Notes: generated by a model not told the origin, from the letters alone. A DNA stretch of 64,000 nt from Chenopodium formosanum (GCA_024500155.1 CM044874.1:3599001-3663000); one strand, 5' to 3'; positions 45,085 to 59,322 are shown, counted from the stretch's first letter. A program made the numbers and translations.

Positions 45085-48000
45085 ATGGAAGAGACAAAGC
45101 CGTCAAAATTCAAGAGGGTTTGTGTGTTTTGTGGAAGCAGTTCCGGCAAGAAATTAAGCTACCAAGAAGCTGCTGTTGAGCTTGGCAATGAACTGGTAAT
45201 AATTTAATTACTAAATTCCAATATCCCCTGTTTTTTTTGCTATTTATTTTCTGAATTATTGCATTAAGAAACTTAAAAATTGCATCTTTGGAAAAGATAA
45301 ACTATTTTTTTTTTTTGGGTAAATTTATAATCCCAGAAGGTCTGATTTGTAATGCAGTTGAATAGTCTTTCTGGGTATTCTTATATGCTCTGTATTATGC
45401 AACATTTGCACAAAAATCTGTGAAAATGACAGTGAAAAAGACAGAATTTTTATGAAAAAAATTGATGGGGTATTTAAGTTGAGCGATAATGAGTGCAAAA
45501 TTGTAACTTTTTCTGGTTTACCCACTTTAAACCCTATTATTTTACACTAATCTTTTTTGTTTCTAAATTTGAAAATTGTGTAAAATTGTTGTAATAATTT
45601 GGTGAAAATGGAGGAAGATTAAAGGTTAATTTTGACATGAGAGAGAAAATTATTGCAAGCTGTAATCTGTCTGTCAGTGAAACAGCCTTCTTGCATGATC
45701 CCTCTTTCCCCCCATTTTCTTCCCCCTTAATTTCCTAGAGTTTTTGATTTTATATTTATATTCATTAAACATAATTAATTAGAGAAGAGAGAAGCATATT
45801 ACATGTTAAAAGTGTTCAATTATAAGATATAGGCACATAGTAGACGTTCAATTTCACCAAGGAAACAATTGACGTGTGATTTTATCATAAATTCTCGACG
45901 TGGTACATTTTTAGGGCATTGGAAAAAATATTGGTGATAGAAATTAAAAAGATTAAAACTTTATGATTTTCCCTTGGTGCTCTCAAGGGAAACAAACGTG
46001 CTTGTTAGATATCATGACCCATAAAAGCGTGGGGTGGTGACATATGGGGTTTCAATTACTTCCATTAATTTTCCACCAACAAATGAAATTAATTTAAATT
46101 TAAAAATCCCTATTTTTTGTTTTTATGGCCATGAAAATCAATTATACATTACTAATATTATACATTTATAAAATTATTTTAATAAAATCTATATATAGTA
46201 GACTTGTTATAGATTAGGCATATGGTTCACAATCATGATTATTTTAATTATCTTTGTTTTTCTTTTTTATTTAATGAGGTTGTGTGAGTTGTGGGTTTCT
46301 GACACGTGTCCAATGAACCAATTTGATTTGTTCTCAATATTAAAATATTTTAATTTTTATAAATTTTTAATATTAAAATATTTTAATTTTTATAAATTGT
46401 TAATTTACCTCTGGATGTGTGTGTGTGTTTTGAAGGTGGAGAGAAGGATTGATTTGGTGTATGGAGGTGGCAGCGTGGGTCTGATGGGTCTTGTTTCTCA
46501 GGCAGCTCATGATGGTGGGCGCCATGTTCTAGGGTATGTTCCTTACTTTCTCTCTCTTCTTTCTCTTTCTAAAAATTACTACTACTAGTACTAGGAGACT
46601 ATCTACTTATCTAGGAGTAGTATGCTACTATGTGTTGTTTATTGAGTTGTAAATGGATATGTCAACCAATTAAAGATTATATGCTAAGTTTTCAAAGTCT
46701 AGCAACATCATTGCTTTGCCTGCCCCCTTCATAATTGTCCCTTTTCTTTGCTTCTTCTTCTTCTTCTATGAAGTGGGGTGTGGGGGTATCACTAAACTTC
46801 TCTTCATCCTAGACCATGCAAAAACTATTTTTATTGAGCTTCTAAGAACTCTATGCTCTTATGCTAGACTTGACTCATCATTTCACATCAAGTGCCCATG
46901 TCAGATCATTCGACAATAAAAATGGTTAAGTTAGATACTTAAAACATGTACGCGTGTTGAATATTGGTATCCAAATCTCGATAACATAGCCTAAAAAGTT
47001 ATGATGGTTTTAAATATATTTGCGTGTTATATAATATTGGAGCACTTAAAGAATGTTCGATTAGACAATATGACCACCCTTGAAAGTTGAGTTCATTTTG
47101 GGATTTATATCTAAAGAAGAAAACTTTGTATTACCAAAAAAACACATAAAATAAAGTTTCTTGAGATATGTGAGGAATGTTTTACCCATACAAGAAAAAA
47201 GGAAGAGTTTGATTGTATATGTTACATGAATTAAGTATTTACAAAATGACTGGTACAAAAGTTGTTATACCCTTTTAGTTTGATCTGATCAGATGGGAAA
47301 AGTAAAGTTGAATCCATTGGGTTTTGCTCATGTCAGGCTATTTTACAGGAACTCTCCTTATTCCCATACACATTTTTTTGACATGAAAAGGTTTGGTAGA
47401 AGGATTAACTTTTCACTCTGCAAATACACTTGTCATATTATTTTTAAGCTTTGATTTTTATGACATACTCCCCCTTTTCTTGGATCTTCGATTTTGCCAC
47501 TGTGTTAACCTTATCCTAGTAGCTAGTAAAATTTCTTCATCTTTTAGTTCAAAGTACCTAACCTAAGCTACATGCCTTTGCACCATTCTTTTACCTACCA
47601 GTTTCAATGAGAACTGTACCTACTCCTTAGTTCTTTTTTGTTTGCTCCATTTGTGAGAGCTTTTTGAATCATATAGGGCAAAAAATAAGGGACGGGGAGT
47701 AAAACTCAAGATTAAATGATTTTGCGTATCTCTTAGATGAGGTTATTATGACTCGTATTTATTTTTATGACCATAAGTTCAATAAATATACTTTCATGGA
47801 TGTCTAAATCTGTTATTTTAAACCATTAGATGTATTTTGTTAAAGGAGATGGTGAGCGGGTTATTGATAAATTTTCGATGGCTACTTTTCTTGTTGATGG
47901 CTTCTTTTCTTGTTTACTTTAAACAATAGTGCCTTGTAGTTTCTGTTATTAACTTTGTGGTCTAAGCTAATCTATATTTTATCTACTATCTTATTGTAAA

Positions 48001-50310
48001 GATCAATCAAATGCACTCAAATGCTTTGACGTGTATGCTATTTGAATGTTTGAACATCTTTGTTGAATATTAATTAAAGCTAATTAGATCATAATGATTC
48101 CGTTTAGAAGTTTGACGTGCCAACAAATCAGTTAACTTACTTTTTGCTTTTGGTGGTTGTTTTTAACTTGCAGGGTCATTCCAAAGAGCCTTGTTTCTAA
48201 AGAGGTAATAATCTCATTCTCATTATAGGGTGGTTAGCTTAGTGTTTTATAATAAAGGGATATTCTTTAAGTTGTTCTGCTTACGTAGGCTAGTCATCGT
48301 CGTCTGGAAAAATAAAGGCTACATTCTTGGCTTTCCATACATGTGTTGCTTTCTTTGCCTCTTATTAGCTCTAAAGCAAAAGTCAGCTTGTATCTATCTC
48401 CATGTTGTTAGTCAAAAGACTCAAAACATTCATACACTTGACTTTCTCTTTATTATTATAAACTTTGCGGTGCTAATTATCTTTTGTGGATCAAAGTGGA
48501 CCCACTAATTACTTAATCTTTAAAAAAACTGTAACAAAAATAGTTTGTTATTAATCAACATACATGCAATTTGATCCAGTCAAAATTACTTGTAATTAGT
48601 TTGGATTGTGGTGTTGTGAATATTGATAATAGCTTTTCTTAACGTAAAATTTTACTGGGCAGATAACTGGTGAAACCGTTGGGGAAGTGAAAACTGTATC
48701 AAACATGCACCAGAGGAAGGCTGAAATGGCTAAACAAGCTGATGCATTCATTGCATTACCTGGTATGTTTTTCGTGTTAGTCTAACTATGCTTAACGTGG
48801 ATAAGCCTTGGATTGATGATATCATACTGCTTTACTTTATTTGATTTGATTATCAAATGATAATTAAATTAACGTGTTCATTCCGTGTATGATCAGGTGG
48901 ATACGGAACTCTTGAAGAACTTCTAGAAGTCATCACTTACGCTCAGCTAGGAATACACCGAAAACCTGTATGAATCCTACTTTTACCTGAAATGCTCTTT
49001 TATTTAAAAAACGACGTGTGTAAATTATCCTCTCTTTTCGCAAATAGAAACAATTAGTAGACACCAAAAGATGTAGGCCAGAGTTTAAAAAAATGAAGAT
49101 GTTTTTATGCATGGGTTATGGAGAGACCAACTACCAATCAAGCTTTTGATGTGTAAATGTCCCTAGAGTATGAAACAACCAACAAGTGTGTAATGGATTA
49201 CGACGGTTGGATTGTTGGCTTTCCGTTAAAAGAATGATTCCTTTCCATCTTTTGACCAAGCTTTAATATGAGATTGTTTTTTGAATGCTCGTTGTGGACT
49301 ATCGTCATAATTTTTTGTACTAAAGCATAGTAGTCAACATCTTCCTTTGCCATGACATCTACCGACTATACGACTGATTATGTATAAATGCTTTAATAAT
49401 CGAAATAAATAACAGATTTAATGAAGATTTGATCAAATAGGAGATTTGATGAGGATAGATAATAATGGAAATTGCATGTGATTCTTTGGGTGAGTTCACA
49501 TGGAAACATGCTAAGAAGATTTTATGCTGTTACATAGTCATGGTGCATCATTATTGAGAGGTTTCCTGAGGGTATCTCCCTCAGGGAATCAGATTTTTTT
49601 CGACGAATTTTCAATTGCGTGTGATCTAAGAACTCCTTCCATCTCACACGACATATTAAAAACATTTTTATTGATTGATGTATGTCGTGACAACATCGAT
49701 CGTAATAAGAATATAATTGAAAAGCATGGTTAGTATCTATTGATTGAAGTTGTGCAATTTGTTGTTTTTATAATACAGGTGGGTCTGTTGAATGTGGATG
49801 GGTACTACAATTGCTTATTATCTTTTATCGATAAGGCCGTTGATGAAGGCTTTATCTCTCCAACGTCTCGTGGGATCATTGTGTCAGCCCCAACAGCCAA
49901 AGAATTGTTTAGAAAGCTTGAGGTAATTAATCAATATCCAATAATTACACCAATAGTAAGACAGTTTAATTGACAGACCGAATATATAAACATATTTAGA
50001 ACTGTTAAACTCGCTATTGTCTGGTCGCGGGGATGCACGAAAGTATGCTGTTTTCATATAATAATCAAGGGAAGGAATGTATCAAATTTTTGTCTTTAAT
50101 ATATCAACACTTAGGGTAGCTAGAATTGATTAATTAATTAGTCCTATGCATTATCGAAGTTAGCAATCTTGCTAATTACTCCACATAATAATTCTGTACT
50201 CTTTGGGCTAGCAGGAGTATGTCCCCGAGATCGATGAATTGTCGTCTAAGTTGATCTGGGAGGAAGTGGAGAGGCCTAATTATGTCTCTGAATCGGGCGT
50301 CACAACATAA
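45085..50310 (+). CDS. LOG: Cytokinin riboside 5'-monophosphate phosphoribohydrolase, LONELY GUY family
   Basis: Seven exons join in frame to 216 aa: 45085-45195, 46436-46533, 48174-48204, 48663-48762, 48897-48967, 49779-49922 and 50215-50310. The protein starts MEETKPSKFKRVCVFCGSSS. It contains VYGGGSVGLMG, the substrate-contacting SNMHQRKAEM and the family signature PGGYGTLEEL. These are hallmarks of LOG enzymes, which release active cytokinin bases from nucleotide precursors in the cytosol or nucleus. Length and the seven-exon layout fit the family. Intron 1 carries a 33-bp tandem repeat just before exon 2. Which LOG paralogue it is cannot be decided here. The gene appears intact. Confidence 0.95.
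46336..46401. repeat. 33-bp tandem duplication in LOG intron 1
   Basis: AATATTAAAATATTTTAATT starts both copies, at 46336 and 46369. The pair ends about 35 bp before the exon 2 acceptor, where branch point and U-rich tract would lie. Confidence 0.85.
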
Positions 50311-51071
50311 CCGTGCTCATGTGTGCTGCTGCTGGTTTTCGGAATTTTGGGGGGGCCTCGGCCTATAGCATACACAAAAGTACAGTGATATGTGATGCTG
50401 ATATTTGGGGTAATCTAATGTTTAGTATAGGAAGGAAAAGGGGCCTCTGGTTTTTTGGTACTTAGACAAATGAATTGACCACCCCATTTTGGTTGTATAC
50501 GTGACCGGAAAACGAATGGTTTTAACAAAAATCAATGGAAAAAATGAAGCAAAAAAAATTAGCCTAAACTATTAGTTACTTGGTCAATCTCTGGATGTAC
50601 AAATTTAATTTTGAATTATCCAAACTTTTTGCCACTTTTTTATGCTTCATCATATTGTGATGTTGTAGATTGATCAAATGTAAATTGTGGCAAACTTTTG
50701 TTGTAAGTTTAGGATTACTATTTAACAATCTCAGCTTTATTTAAATTGTATCTCTGGCTCTTAGCCATTTTAGCCATTTAGCAACAAGTAATAGTGTCTA
50801 GAATATTGTATTATAAATTAACTTGGCTTACAAATTTTTTCATGTCTCTCATATTTAAGCTTTTGTGCTTCTTAATGCAACCAAAAGCTAATCCATAGTT
50901 TATGGGTGATAGTGTGCAAAATTTACTCAAATCAATTATAACCAGAGTGAGATTATACCATACTATTTTTATGATGTTCGGAAAAGTAGTCACGTTCTCG
51001 TATTAACAATGGTTTTTCAAACCACATGGTATTTCCTCTGAATTTTTATTCGCATAACTTGGAGTCCCACT
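50311..51071. other. LOG 3' region and spacer
   Basis: It probably contains the LOG 3' UTR. No other gene or repeat was recognised. Confidence 0.5.
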
Positions 51072-51425
51072 AGTCGCATAGTCCCTATATGCAAAAATGC
51101 ATATAGGAGGGCAAAAGTGGAAAAGCGCTGAGGTTTGACATCCAGAATGGTACTTTTTATGGTTACAGTGGTACATTTTTTGTACTATTATGCATGTATA
51201 TTGTACCATTAGATCTTAGTACTACTATTATATCTCACAATGGTATAATATTTTGATGTACCATTTACATACTTATTTGTACTATTAGCATAATATTTAT
51301 ACCACTACAACTTTTAATGGTACTATTTACCTATCAAATGGTACTTTATACTCCAACTACAACTTCAACTTTATTACTACATTGCCATCCTATATGCAAT
51401 GTTTGCATATAGGAGCTATGCGCCA
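51072..51425. mobile_element. Palindrome-ended MITE D with GGTACTTTT motif array
   Basis: The left end has CGCATAGTCCCTATATGCAA and the right end, inverted, GCGCATAGCTCCTATATGCA. Each contains an internal palindrome (CCTATATGCA...TGCATATAGG at 51084-51107 and 51389-51413). The 280-bp interior repeats TGGTACTTT and GTACCATTT words. No target duplication was established. Confidence 0.65.
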
Positions 51426-53088
51426 GACCTTCTCCCATAACTTGTATTATTTCTTTTTATAGGATCAAGTGATCAGCTGATCAAGTTTTGTGAACTTCAT
51501 TGTGTTTTTCCCCCACTAATAGTTTTAAAAAATATTCACCAAAGTGGATTGAATTTGGACTCAAAAAAAGGTATTTGGATCGCGGACTTGGACTCCCGTC
51601 CAAAAAAATACTACTACGTATGTTGGATATGAATTTGACAAAGTTTTATACGACCCATCCAATTTATTTATATGTAATGTAAAAAAAAAAAAAAAATATA
51701 ACCACCACTTCCTAATTTCATTATATGTTACTCCGTATGTGTATAACAATTGGACATATCGACGGACACGAACTAATATAGGAGTGGAACCAAGAAAATG
51801 GATGAGAGGAGACGAAAGCAAAATTAAGAATAATGAGAGAAAAAAAAATGTGGTATTACTTCAATTTCAAATGGAAATGTTTTCCCCTATTAGAAAACTA
51901 GGGGTGAGCATGGGATGGATGCCCATACCGTTAGTACTAACGCTTCGGGTACACGATAATCAAAGTTTTTAAAAGTGTTATCCATAATCCGAACTGATAA
52001 GTTTGGGTTCCTGAACTTCGGGTATCCGGCTTCGGATCAGTTATCGGGTACCCAATATCCAATAATGATAATTAAACTTAATTATATAGTTATTACTTAT
52101 TAGATATAATTTACCACTAATTAACAACAATATCATATGATTTTCACCAAGTTATTAATAATATTACTAATCATTGATATTATAAAGTGATTATGAAGTA
52201 AGGTAAGAATTTAGATTAAAAAAATATAGATTTAAGTGGAGAAAACAACAAAAAAAAAACTTATCGGATCGAATTGGATAACCGTTAATTTTAAAATGAT
52301 ACCCAATAACCATACCTGATAACAAATTATCGAAATGGGTACTCAAACCATTATGGTTATCAGATCGAATACCCTAATTTTCCGAACGGTTACAGATCAG
52401 TTTTTCGGGAAGTTTTGCTTAGCCTAAGAAAATCTATTTGAAAAACTATTTCCCACCCTTGACAAACAATTGTGGAAAATTAGAAATCATTTCCTAGAAA
52501 ATCGTTTCCATCAAAGCATTTTATTGGATTTTGGGGACGCAATAAGGATTCAGAGTTAAAGGCCTTGATGTAGTATGTGACTGTAATGTGGATAAGCCCA
52601 CTCACCCATTTACACCCACTAATAACTATGGGTGTGCTAATTATAAATGACCATTATCATTATTATTCCCACTCCAATTTCTTCAAATAATCTGATTAGA
52701 AAGTTACTAACGTATATGTATCAGAATAGGTGGAATCCTATTCAAAAGACGCTTTGACAGTAAAATAAATTACTACGAATTCTGAAATCACCATGACTAA
52801 GGAGAGGTTGATATGCAAACTAAAACGATGCTCAAAGTTGAGCAATTTGCAGTGCTTCTAATAAACAATCCTCCGTTGTACTGCTAGCTACAACAAAACA
52901 CACAATCCAAATAGCTCAATGAGAATAGTTTAAACCATTACAATTGGATCTGCTACAAAAGCGATACATAGATAAATTGTTGACATTTATTCCCTAGAAT
53001 CAGCTCAAATTTCGCAAAAGATTACAGATCATGATACAGAAAACAAAAATTCAGGACTTCCTATGTGATGCAGAGTCAATCGTGTTCC
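51426..53088. other. AT-rich spacer with a possible hAT-type MITE
   Basis: At 51899 TAGGGGTGAGCATGGGATGG resembles the end of hAT MITEs, and 51940-52400 is rich in GGGTA and TATCGG words. No convincing inverted end was found. From about 52430 to 53088 nothing was recognised apart from the likely 3' UTR of BAS1. Confidence 0.4.
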
Positions 53089-56000
53089 TTAAATGGCAGC
53101 AAAGTACTCCTTGCTAAGCTTGGGGTCTGGCTTCATTGATTTCTCCCCAGGCTTCCACCCTGCGGGGCAGACTTCATCAGGGTTCTCCTGCACATACTGC
53201 AATGCCTGCAAAACCAGTTTAAAAGAGATGAATCACAACACTACTCAACATTTCTCCAATCCAGTGAAAGGATAAGTACGGGGTGGCAATTTGATATTTA
53301 TATACCTGGAGTGTTCTCAGAGTCTCATCAACACTACGACCAATAGCAAGGTTGTTGATGGTTGAATGTTGAATGACTCCTTCCTTGTCAATGATGAACA
53401 ATCCTCTCAATGCAATTCCCTGGTAAATTTGAACAAAAGATGAATCAAATAAACAGAAATATTAACACTATAACTGCATATTTATGCATTTGGAGGTCCA
53501 AGATTAAAAATTTAATTAACATCCATCAATGACTGAAGCTGCTGAACACATGTACTTATTAAGCCCACTCCTCGTGAATTTCAAGGAATGTTGGTATTAC
53601 ACTATTACTAAATGATAAGACTGCAAATGAGCCACAGACTCTTAGCAAATGTGTGAAATTTTGTAAGACTACCAAATACTTTATCTGATGGTTGAAGCCA
53701 GAAAACCGAGAAGCTGAGTGTTACCATTCCAACAGTAAAAGTGATTCATGCATACCTGGTCTGGGATCAGAACATTGAAAGCCTTTGAGATAGACTTGGT
53801 GACATCAGAAACCAAGGGATAATTCAAATCACCCAAACCACCAGACTTTCTATCTGTTTGGACCCATGCGAGATGTGAGAACTGCACAATAAACAATTAT
53901 ATCAACCATTACACGGATAAACTGATACAGAATTGAGGAATGTGCTAAAAATGTTACCATCAGAACATACTATTCGCAAAGGATATCTGACATGGAAATG
54001 TGTACATAAACCTTGTGAATAAATTGGTTGGTACTTGGTACTTTGTATAGTCTTTACTTTTAATTAGTAGTTTTGGTGTAATGCCTTAGGTATGGTTCAT
54101 GGAATACGGTTTAATGCATGTTCCAGGAATTATAATGTTGTCCCACAATAAAGTTAAAGGAAAATTATCACAATGAAAACTATTTTGAATTAAGTTAATA
54201 TCTACTCAATAGAAAAGCCAAGAGATAAAGTCAAATTAATTGCGGGGTTAACATTCAAGGGAAAAATCGAGATAGATTGAAGAGAGTTTTCAAGCTACGC
54301 TGTGAAGTGGTTTTATAAAAAATCAGGCTATCCAGAAAATTCACAACAAAATCCACATTATGCCATGAATTTTGTAAGAATATTGCCTAAATATAAAGCC
54401 TCAAGAACCCCCAACATTCCAAAATTAGGCAGTTAGAGACTGCTCTGCCAAAAAAAAAAAAAAAAGAAAGAAAAAAAAAGGGGGGGAAAAAAAAGCACTA
54501 CAGCTCACATAGAGAAGTGAATATTTGCATCAGCCTCATCCCTACCTCCCATTGACAATGACCCCACTAGCAAGAGAAGTAAATAATTGGGAAATGTTCA
54601 AGTTGACAGATATATTGAGTATTGACTACAGCACATAATGCTGTGCTGTTGCACACCAAAACAGTACAGAATTTAGCTCAACTCAATTATAATTTAGATA
54701 GCAAAAGGATTATTCAGGAAGGCAATCTGAAAGTGTGCCATATTCCAAATTATTGATGTGATTCCTGATGCTCCTTCAAGGCAATTGGCCCACATGCTTT
54801 TTCTCAAGTTCATTGTAATTTATGCTTTGTTACTTAGAAATATTTCCTAGAGGATATCCTCCATTGACTCCCAAAAGGTCATCCAAATAGGCTTGGTCCA
54901 CTTAGATAAAGACAGTATACATACCAAAGGTTATAGACACTCCAAACTATCTTTTCACACTCCTAATTCACAGATGAAGTGCAGAAGCCAGAAGGACAGT
55001 GCGACGCTAGCTAATTCACATTCCTTTTACCAATGTATGTATAATTATGCATCTGATGGGGCGCTCAGATTTAGTTGAGTTGATTAAGAAAGTATGGCTT
55101 GAGGTAACTGCTTAACCAAAGCCCCATTGCCATCCAAATAATGAATATAGCAAATTACATGCTATCAGCTATCCTCCCAAAACCCCTAACCAAATCACCA
55201 GATAAAAATAATTTGGGCTCTAGATCATCATTTGACAAAACTTAAATTCCTGTCCGCAAACAAAGCGAAGAGCCTTCATGGGAAAAACCTAAAGTAGAAC
55301 TTGCTTATGTTGCCCACATTTGTTCTTCGGTAGCAATAATTTATTTGAAAACACTAGTTTTTTCATAGTTGTATGGTGTAGAGGGGTTTCCATTTCAATA
55401 GAAACTAACATCAATCCGTAGTCTCCTGACTCTCCACCCTCCCAGGCCCCAGCACTCCCTACCTCTTTCATTAATTTCATTTCTCTAATGTTCTTGTGCA
55501 TTATAGTACAACAAATCTTCTGTTACAATCATAACTAGTAACAGAAATCTTCATAGAATTATCATCCATGTACGTAAAGGTTGTTTTTTGGTCCTCCATG
55601 ACTACCACATTGACGTATCAGCCATTTATTTCTTGCAAAAAAGGAATATCATGTGCCCCCCTGTCCCCCTTTTCATCCTTTTTTGGTCACCACTCATCAA
55701 CAAAGACATATTTGGCAACCAAAAATTAACAGAATAAAAAGTGTAAGCTGCATGTAAAAAGCACAATCAATAAATAAGAGGATAGAACCGCAGGAGAGAT
55801 GGTGAAGAGAATCAGAGAAACTAATATAGTTTCCTACTAAATTTAGATTTTTTTAGCTGAGCACAAAATACATCACAGATGAGAACAATGTAAGCAAGCC
55901 ACAACCAATAAACAACTGTAACTCAGCACAAGATGGTAGCAAAGTGAAAAAAAAAAAAAAAACAAAACAAAAAATGAGAAAGACAAGAGATACTTACAAC

Positions 56001-57353
56001 ACTGTCAACAGAAACACCTAGAATTTCGGTGTTCAACTTCTCAAACTCTGCATGACGGTCACTGAAAGCAGTGATTTCTACAACAACAAAAAGGAAAGCA
56101 AAGGGTGTAAGGAGCTTATTTGGAAATTATAAACATCAACTAGCCTTTTAGATTCAGAGTACTAACCAGTAGGACAAACAAATGTAAAGTCCAAAGGATA
56201 GAAAAACAAAATTACATATTTCTTTCCCCTGTAATCAGAAAGTTTAACCTGCAAGAAAGTTAAAACAATCAGATTCCAACCCTTTTCCAACTTTTCTGAC
56301 TGGAACTAGTACTCATAAAACAAAGTAATCCAAAATCGGATGGGTGAAGCATGTTTGTAATATATGCAACTATTGTAATAAATTTGTCTGTGCGAAAATT
56401 ACATTAATGAATTCTTGGTCGAAAACAGCCTCCGCCTCAAAGTCTGGCGCAACGTTTCCAACTAAGGGGAGGTCAGCCTGAAAAAAAAAGACAGAAAAAA
56501 AGGGTCAAGTTATAGCCAACATTGATGCTTGAATCATATGATAACTGCCACACAATAGTCAGTACCCCAATAATCATAGTGTAATGTGTAAAAGGGACTA
56601 ACAAGAATAATTACTACCTCCATTCCAATATAATAGGCCACATTACAATTACGTTGCAAAATTAACTATCTTATGCCATAACATTATGCCAAAATGTATT
56701 ATCTTACAACAAAAAAAAGTAACACTTCTTGACTTTATATCGATTATAATCAATAGATTGACCACACAATTTAAATATAATGTTACTTTTTCATAATCAA
56801 AGATTACAAAAGGCTTCAAACTTGACATTCATAATTCCAGAATCGCCCGCTGTCAATTCACCTCATTTTATTTCCAATTTACACAAATGTATAGTGATAA
56901 TTTGATACCTATTACACATTAACAATGCAGTTCAACCTACAATCTACAGTCTATCAATTATTCGTCAATTAAACCGAATTCAAGATATTAAGAGCAACAT
57001 TCAAATCAGCAGTTTTTCCAATCAAAATGATGAATATACAATACAGTAATCATTATAAATTTACAAAATTAATTGAAAAAATGAAGAATGAATGAATGAA
57101 TTGAAATGAAGAAAAAGTGACATACAGAAGCGCGAACAACGAAGCTGCGTCTGGAAGATTGAGTGCGGCGAGAAGACAAAGAGCGAGGAGGTTGGAAGGA
57201 TTTGCCATTGAAGGTGGAAGAAAGAGTTAGGGTTTGGGAGAAAGGTTTAGGGAGAGAAGAAACGGAAGCAGCCGCCATTGGAGCATGAGATTTAGGGGCG
57301 AAAACCCTAGGATTAGAAGAGAGAATTGCAGAGGATGAAGCTGCAGACGCCAT
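53089..57353 (-). CDS. BAS1: Chloroplast 2-Cys peroxiredoxin BAS1
   Basis: Seven minus-strand exons join in frame to 273 aa: 57353-57126, 56477-56403, 56248-56167, 56077-55998, 53881-53756, 53419-53306 and 53205-53089. The first 70 residues are Ser/Ala-rich with few acidic residues, a chloroplast transit peptide. The peroxidatic Cys126 lies in DFTFVCPTE and the resolving Cys248 in EVCPAGW. GGLG (169-172) and the C-terminal YF (269-270) mark the over-oxidation-sensitive eukaryotic type. The enzyme reduces hydrogen peroxide and lipid peroxides in the stroma using thioredoxin or NTRC. Length is close to the roughly 266 aa known for Arabidopsis BAS1. Exon borders follow GT-AG throughout. The gene appears intact. 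Confidence 0.96.
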
Positions 57354-57404
57354 TGTTGATGAAGGTTGAGTTTCTCTCTCCTCGAATTTCTGGGTATGAA
57401 ATTG

Positions 57405-57430
57405 AAGTGAGATTATATGAATGGTGTGAG
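57405..57430 (-). promoter_or_regulatory. Putative TATA region of BAS1
   Basis: On the minus strand CATTCATATAATCTC lies about 65 bp before the start codon. This is a weak TATA-like word; CT-rich leader sequence follows. Confidence 0.3.
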
Positions 57431-57479
57431 GAGAAAGGTTGGTGAGAGAGTGGATAAGTAGACTGTTTCAGTGTGTGGA

Positions 57480-58530
57480 AATGGAAGATTGGTTATTTGG
57501 TGTGTGATGATGTGTCTTTTTTTTTTTTTTTTTAGTAAATTTTTTTTTTCTAGACTTTTCCAGAAAATGGTCACTTATCACTCTACTTCTTTTTCTCTCC
57601 ACAAATTGATGGAATTGTCGTTTTTTAATTAAACCAAAAAAAAAAAAGACTATTTTTATTTTATTCAAAAAAAAAAAAAAAAAGGGTTTATTAATAAGTG
57701 ACTAATTAAAGAAATCGAGTTCTTATAAATTCAAAGATGTACAAATATGAATATGTTTTCATCAAACAATATTTGATCCAGTGATAAGGATTGTTTGAAT
57801 AAATCATTAATTTTAATTACAAATAAGAACAATAATATATTAAAGGTGTTTTTTTTATTAAAAAAAAAAAAAGTAATGTTAATTTATCACACGTTAACAT
57901 TAATTTGCATTTTCAACTGATCATCTTTGATGTTGATAAAAACTCTCTTCTATAATACAATACTATGTCATGTAGCCACGTAGGGCTGACAATCTCTGAC
58001 CCGACCCGATAACCCGACCCGAAGTTACTGAGAGAAACCCGAACAACCCGAATTTGACTGGATTTGACCCAAGTTTCATATTTCGTAACAATATTAAGTT
58101 TTACACTATTTTTTACCCGACATGCTGACCCAAACTACCACCCCTTATTTAAGAAGGGGGTGCTTTTGATGTTGTAGCGTTGGAATCAATAAAATTTGAT
58201 GCAATTGATTGTAGATGTAGAATTGAACTTTGTTGTGACATCACATCTATATTGAACCTTCAAAATGTGAGAGAAGTATTTCCGATACCATGATACATTA
58301 TACATAATCAATTGCATCCAACCTTAATTTGTCCCAAAAGCATGGTCAAAGCTAGCTCAATAGTCTTATGCAAGCTTGAAAACTTGATTTTCTGTGCATT
58401 TAACCTTAATTTAGATTCAACTTATAGACATGATCTAAAAAGTGCACGTCAATTTAACTCAGTCAACTCTATCTATTGGACCAAATGACTCGAATCTTGC
58501 GTGATTTGGCTCTCTAATTAACTTTATGAT
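57480..58530. other. AT-rich spacer with A/T homopolymers
   Basis: It has T and A runs near 57520-57680 and, at about 58000-58040, repeated ACCCGACCCGA words as in hAT-type MITEs. No gene was recognised. Confidence 0.45.
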
Positions 58531-58533
58531 ATA

Positions 58534-58626
58534 CTACCTCCGTTAAAAGTTATGTGCAACTTTGAAAAAAATTTTATATCTCACAAATAATACCCCAAAC
58601 TTGCACATAACAATTAACGGAGGTAG
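58534..58626. mobile_element. Stowaway-like foldback MITE, 93 bp
   Basis: TA flanks both sides. CTACCTCCGTTAAAAGTTAT pairs with the right end reading AACAATTAACGGAGGTAG. It shares TATGTGCAAC with the elements at 15046 and 44511. Confidence 0.8.
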
Positions 58627-59156
58627 TACATGTTTTGTTAAAATATCTCTATAGTGGTTAAATGACGAGAAGAGTTGTGCCTGAACAATCACAAACTTTT
58701 TTTTTTACAACAATATCAATCTCCACACATTTGATGCATTGCTCGAATTGAATTTAATTTAAATAATTTGATTGCCACCTTGACCCTTTAAGAGTAAAAA
58801 TCGCTTTAGGTCGGTTGTGCTGGGCTCATGTGCTTTGGGGTTAGTTAGGTTTGTTCCTTGGCTTGACCCACAACTCCACGAGTTACGTGTTGTGTTGAGC
58901 CGGGCCAAAATTTTCAAAAGTTGGCTTGTGTACTGCCCAAGCTCACGTGACGAACTTCCGTGCCTAAACAAAATTTCATTGATTTTAGCGTGCTTTGTCG
59001 TGCCAGGCTAGGTTGTGTTGTACCTTATCGTGTTTCTCCCAAATAAAGGCGGCCTAGACTCAACCCACATCTTGACACACACAATAACATGTTGAGTCGT
59101 GCCTTTTCCGTGCTGGGTTTTGGGCTGACTTGACCTAGTGCCATCAATCTAGAGAC
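58627..59156. other. Spacer, nothing firmly recognised
   Basis: Between 58800 and 59150 the words GTGCTGGG, GTCGTGCC and GGCTTG recur, perhaps a decayed MITE. No gene was seen. Confidence 0.4.
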
Positions 59157-59159
59157 TTA

Positions 59160-59322
59160 GGGCCTGTTCTCGTTGATTGAATTGAGCTGAATTGAATTGA
59201 ACTTAATTGAATTGAACTTATTAGAGATGTACTGAACTGCACTAAATATTTTATAAAAAAAGAAAATTAGAAGCTGAGCTGAACTAAACTGAATTGAAAA
59301 TAGTCATACGAGAATAGACCTT
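59160..59322. mobile_element. Tourist-like MITE, TGAACTGAAC family
   Basis: TTA copies flank it (59157-59159 and about 59323-59325). The ends GGGCCTGTTCTCGTTGATTG and CATACGAGAATAGACC are imperfect inverted repeats. It lies about 250 bp upstream of the mTERF start codon. Confidence 0.65.

Noticed and set aside
48230..48508. 92-codon frame within LOG
   Set aside because: It lies in intron 3 of LOG, has no motif, and the flanking exons splice cleanly across it.
49524..49733. 69-codon frame in LOG intron 5
   Set aside because: There is no recognisable domain, and splicing from exon 5 to exon 6 accounts for the region.
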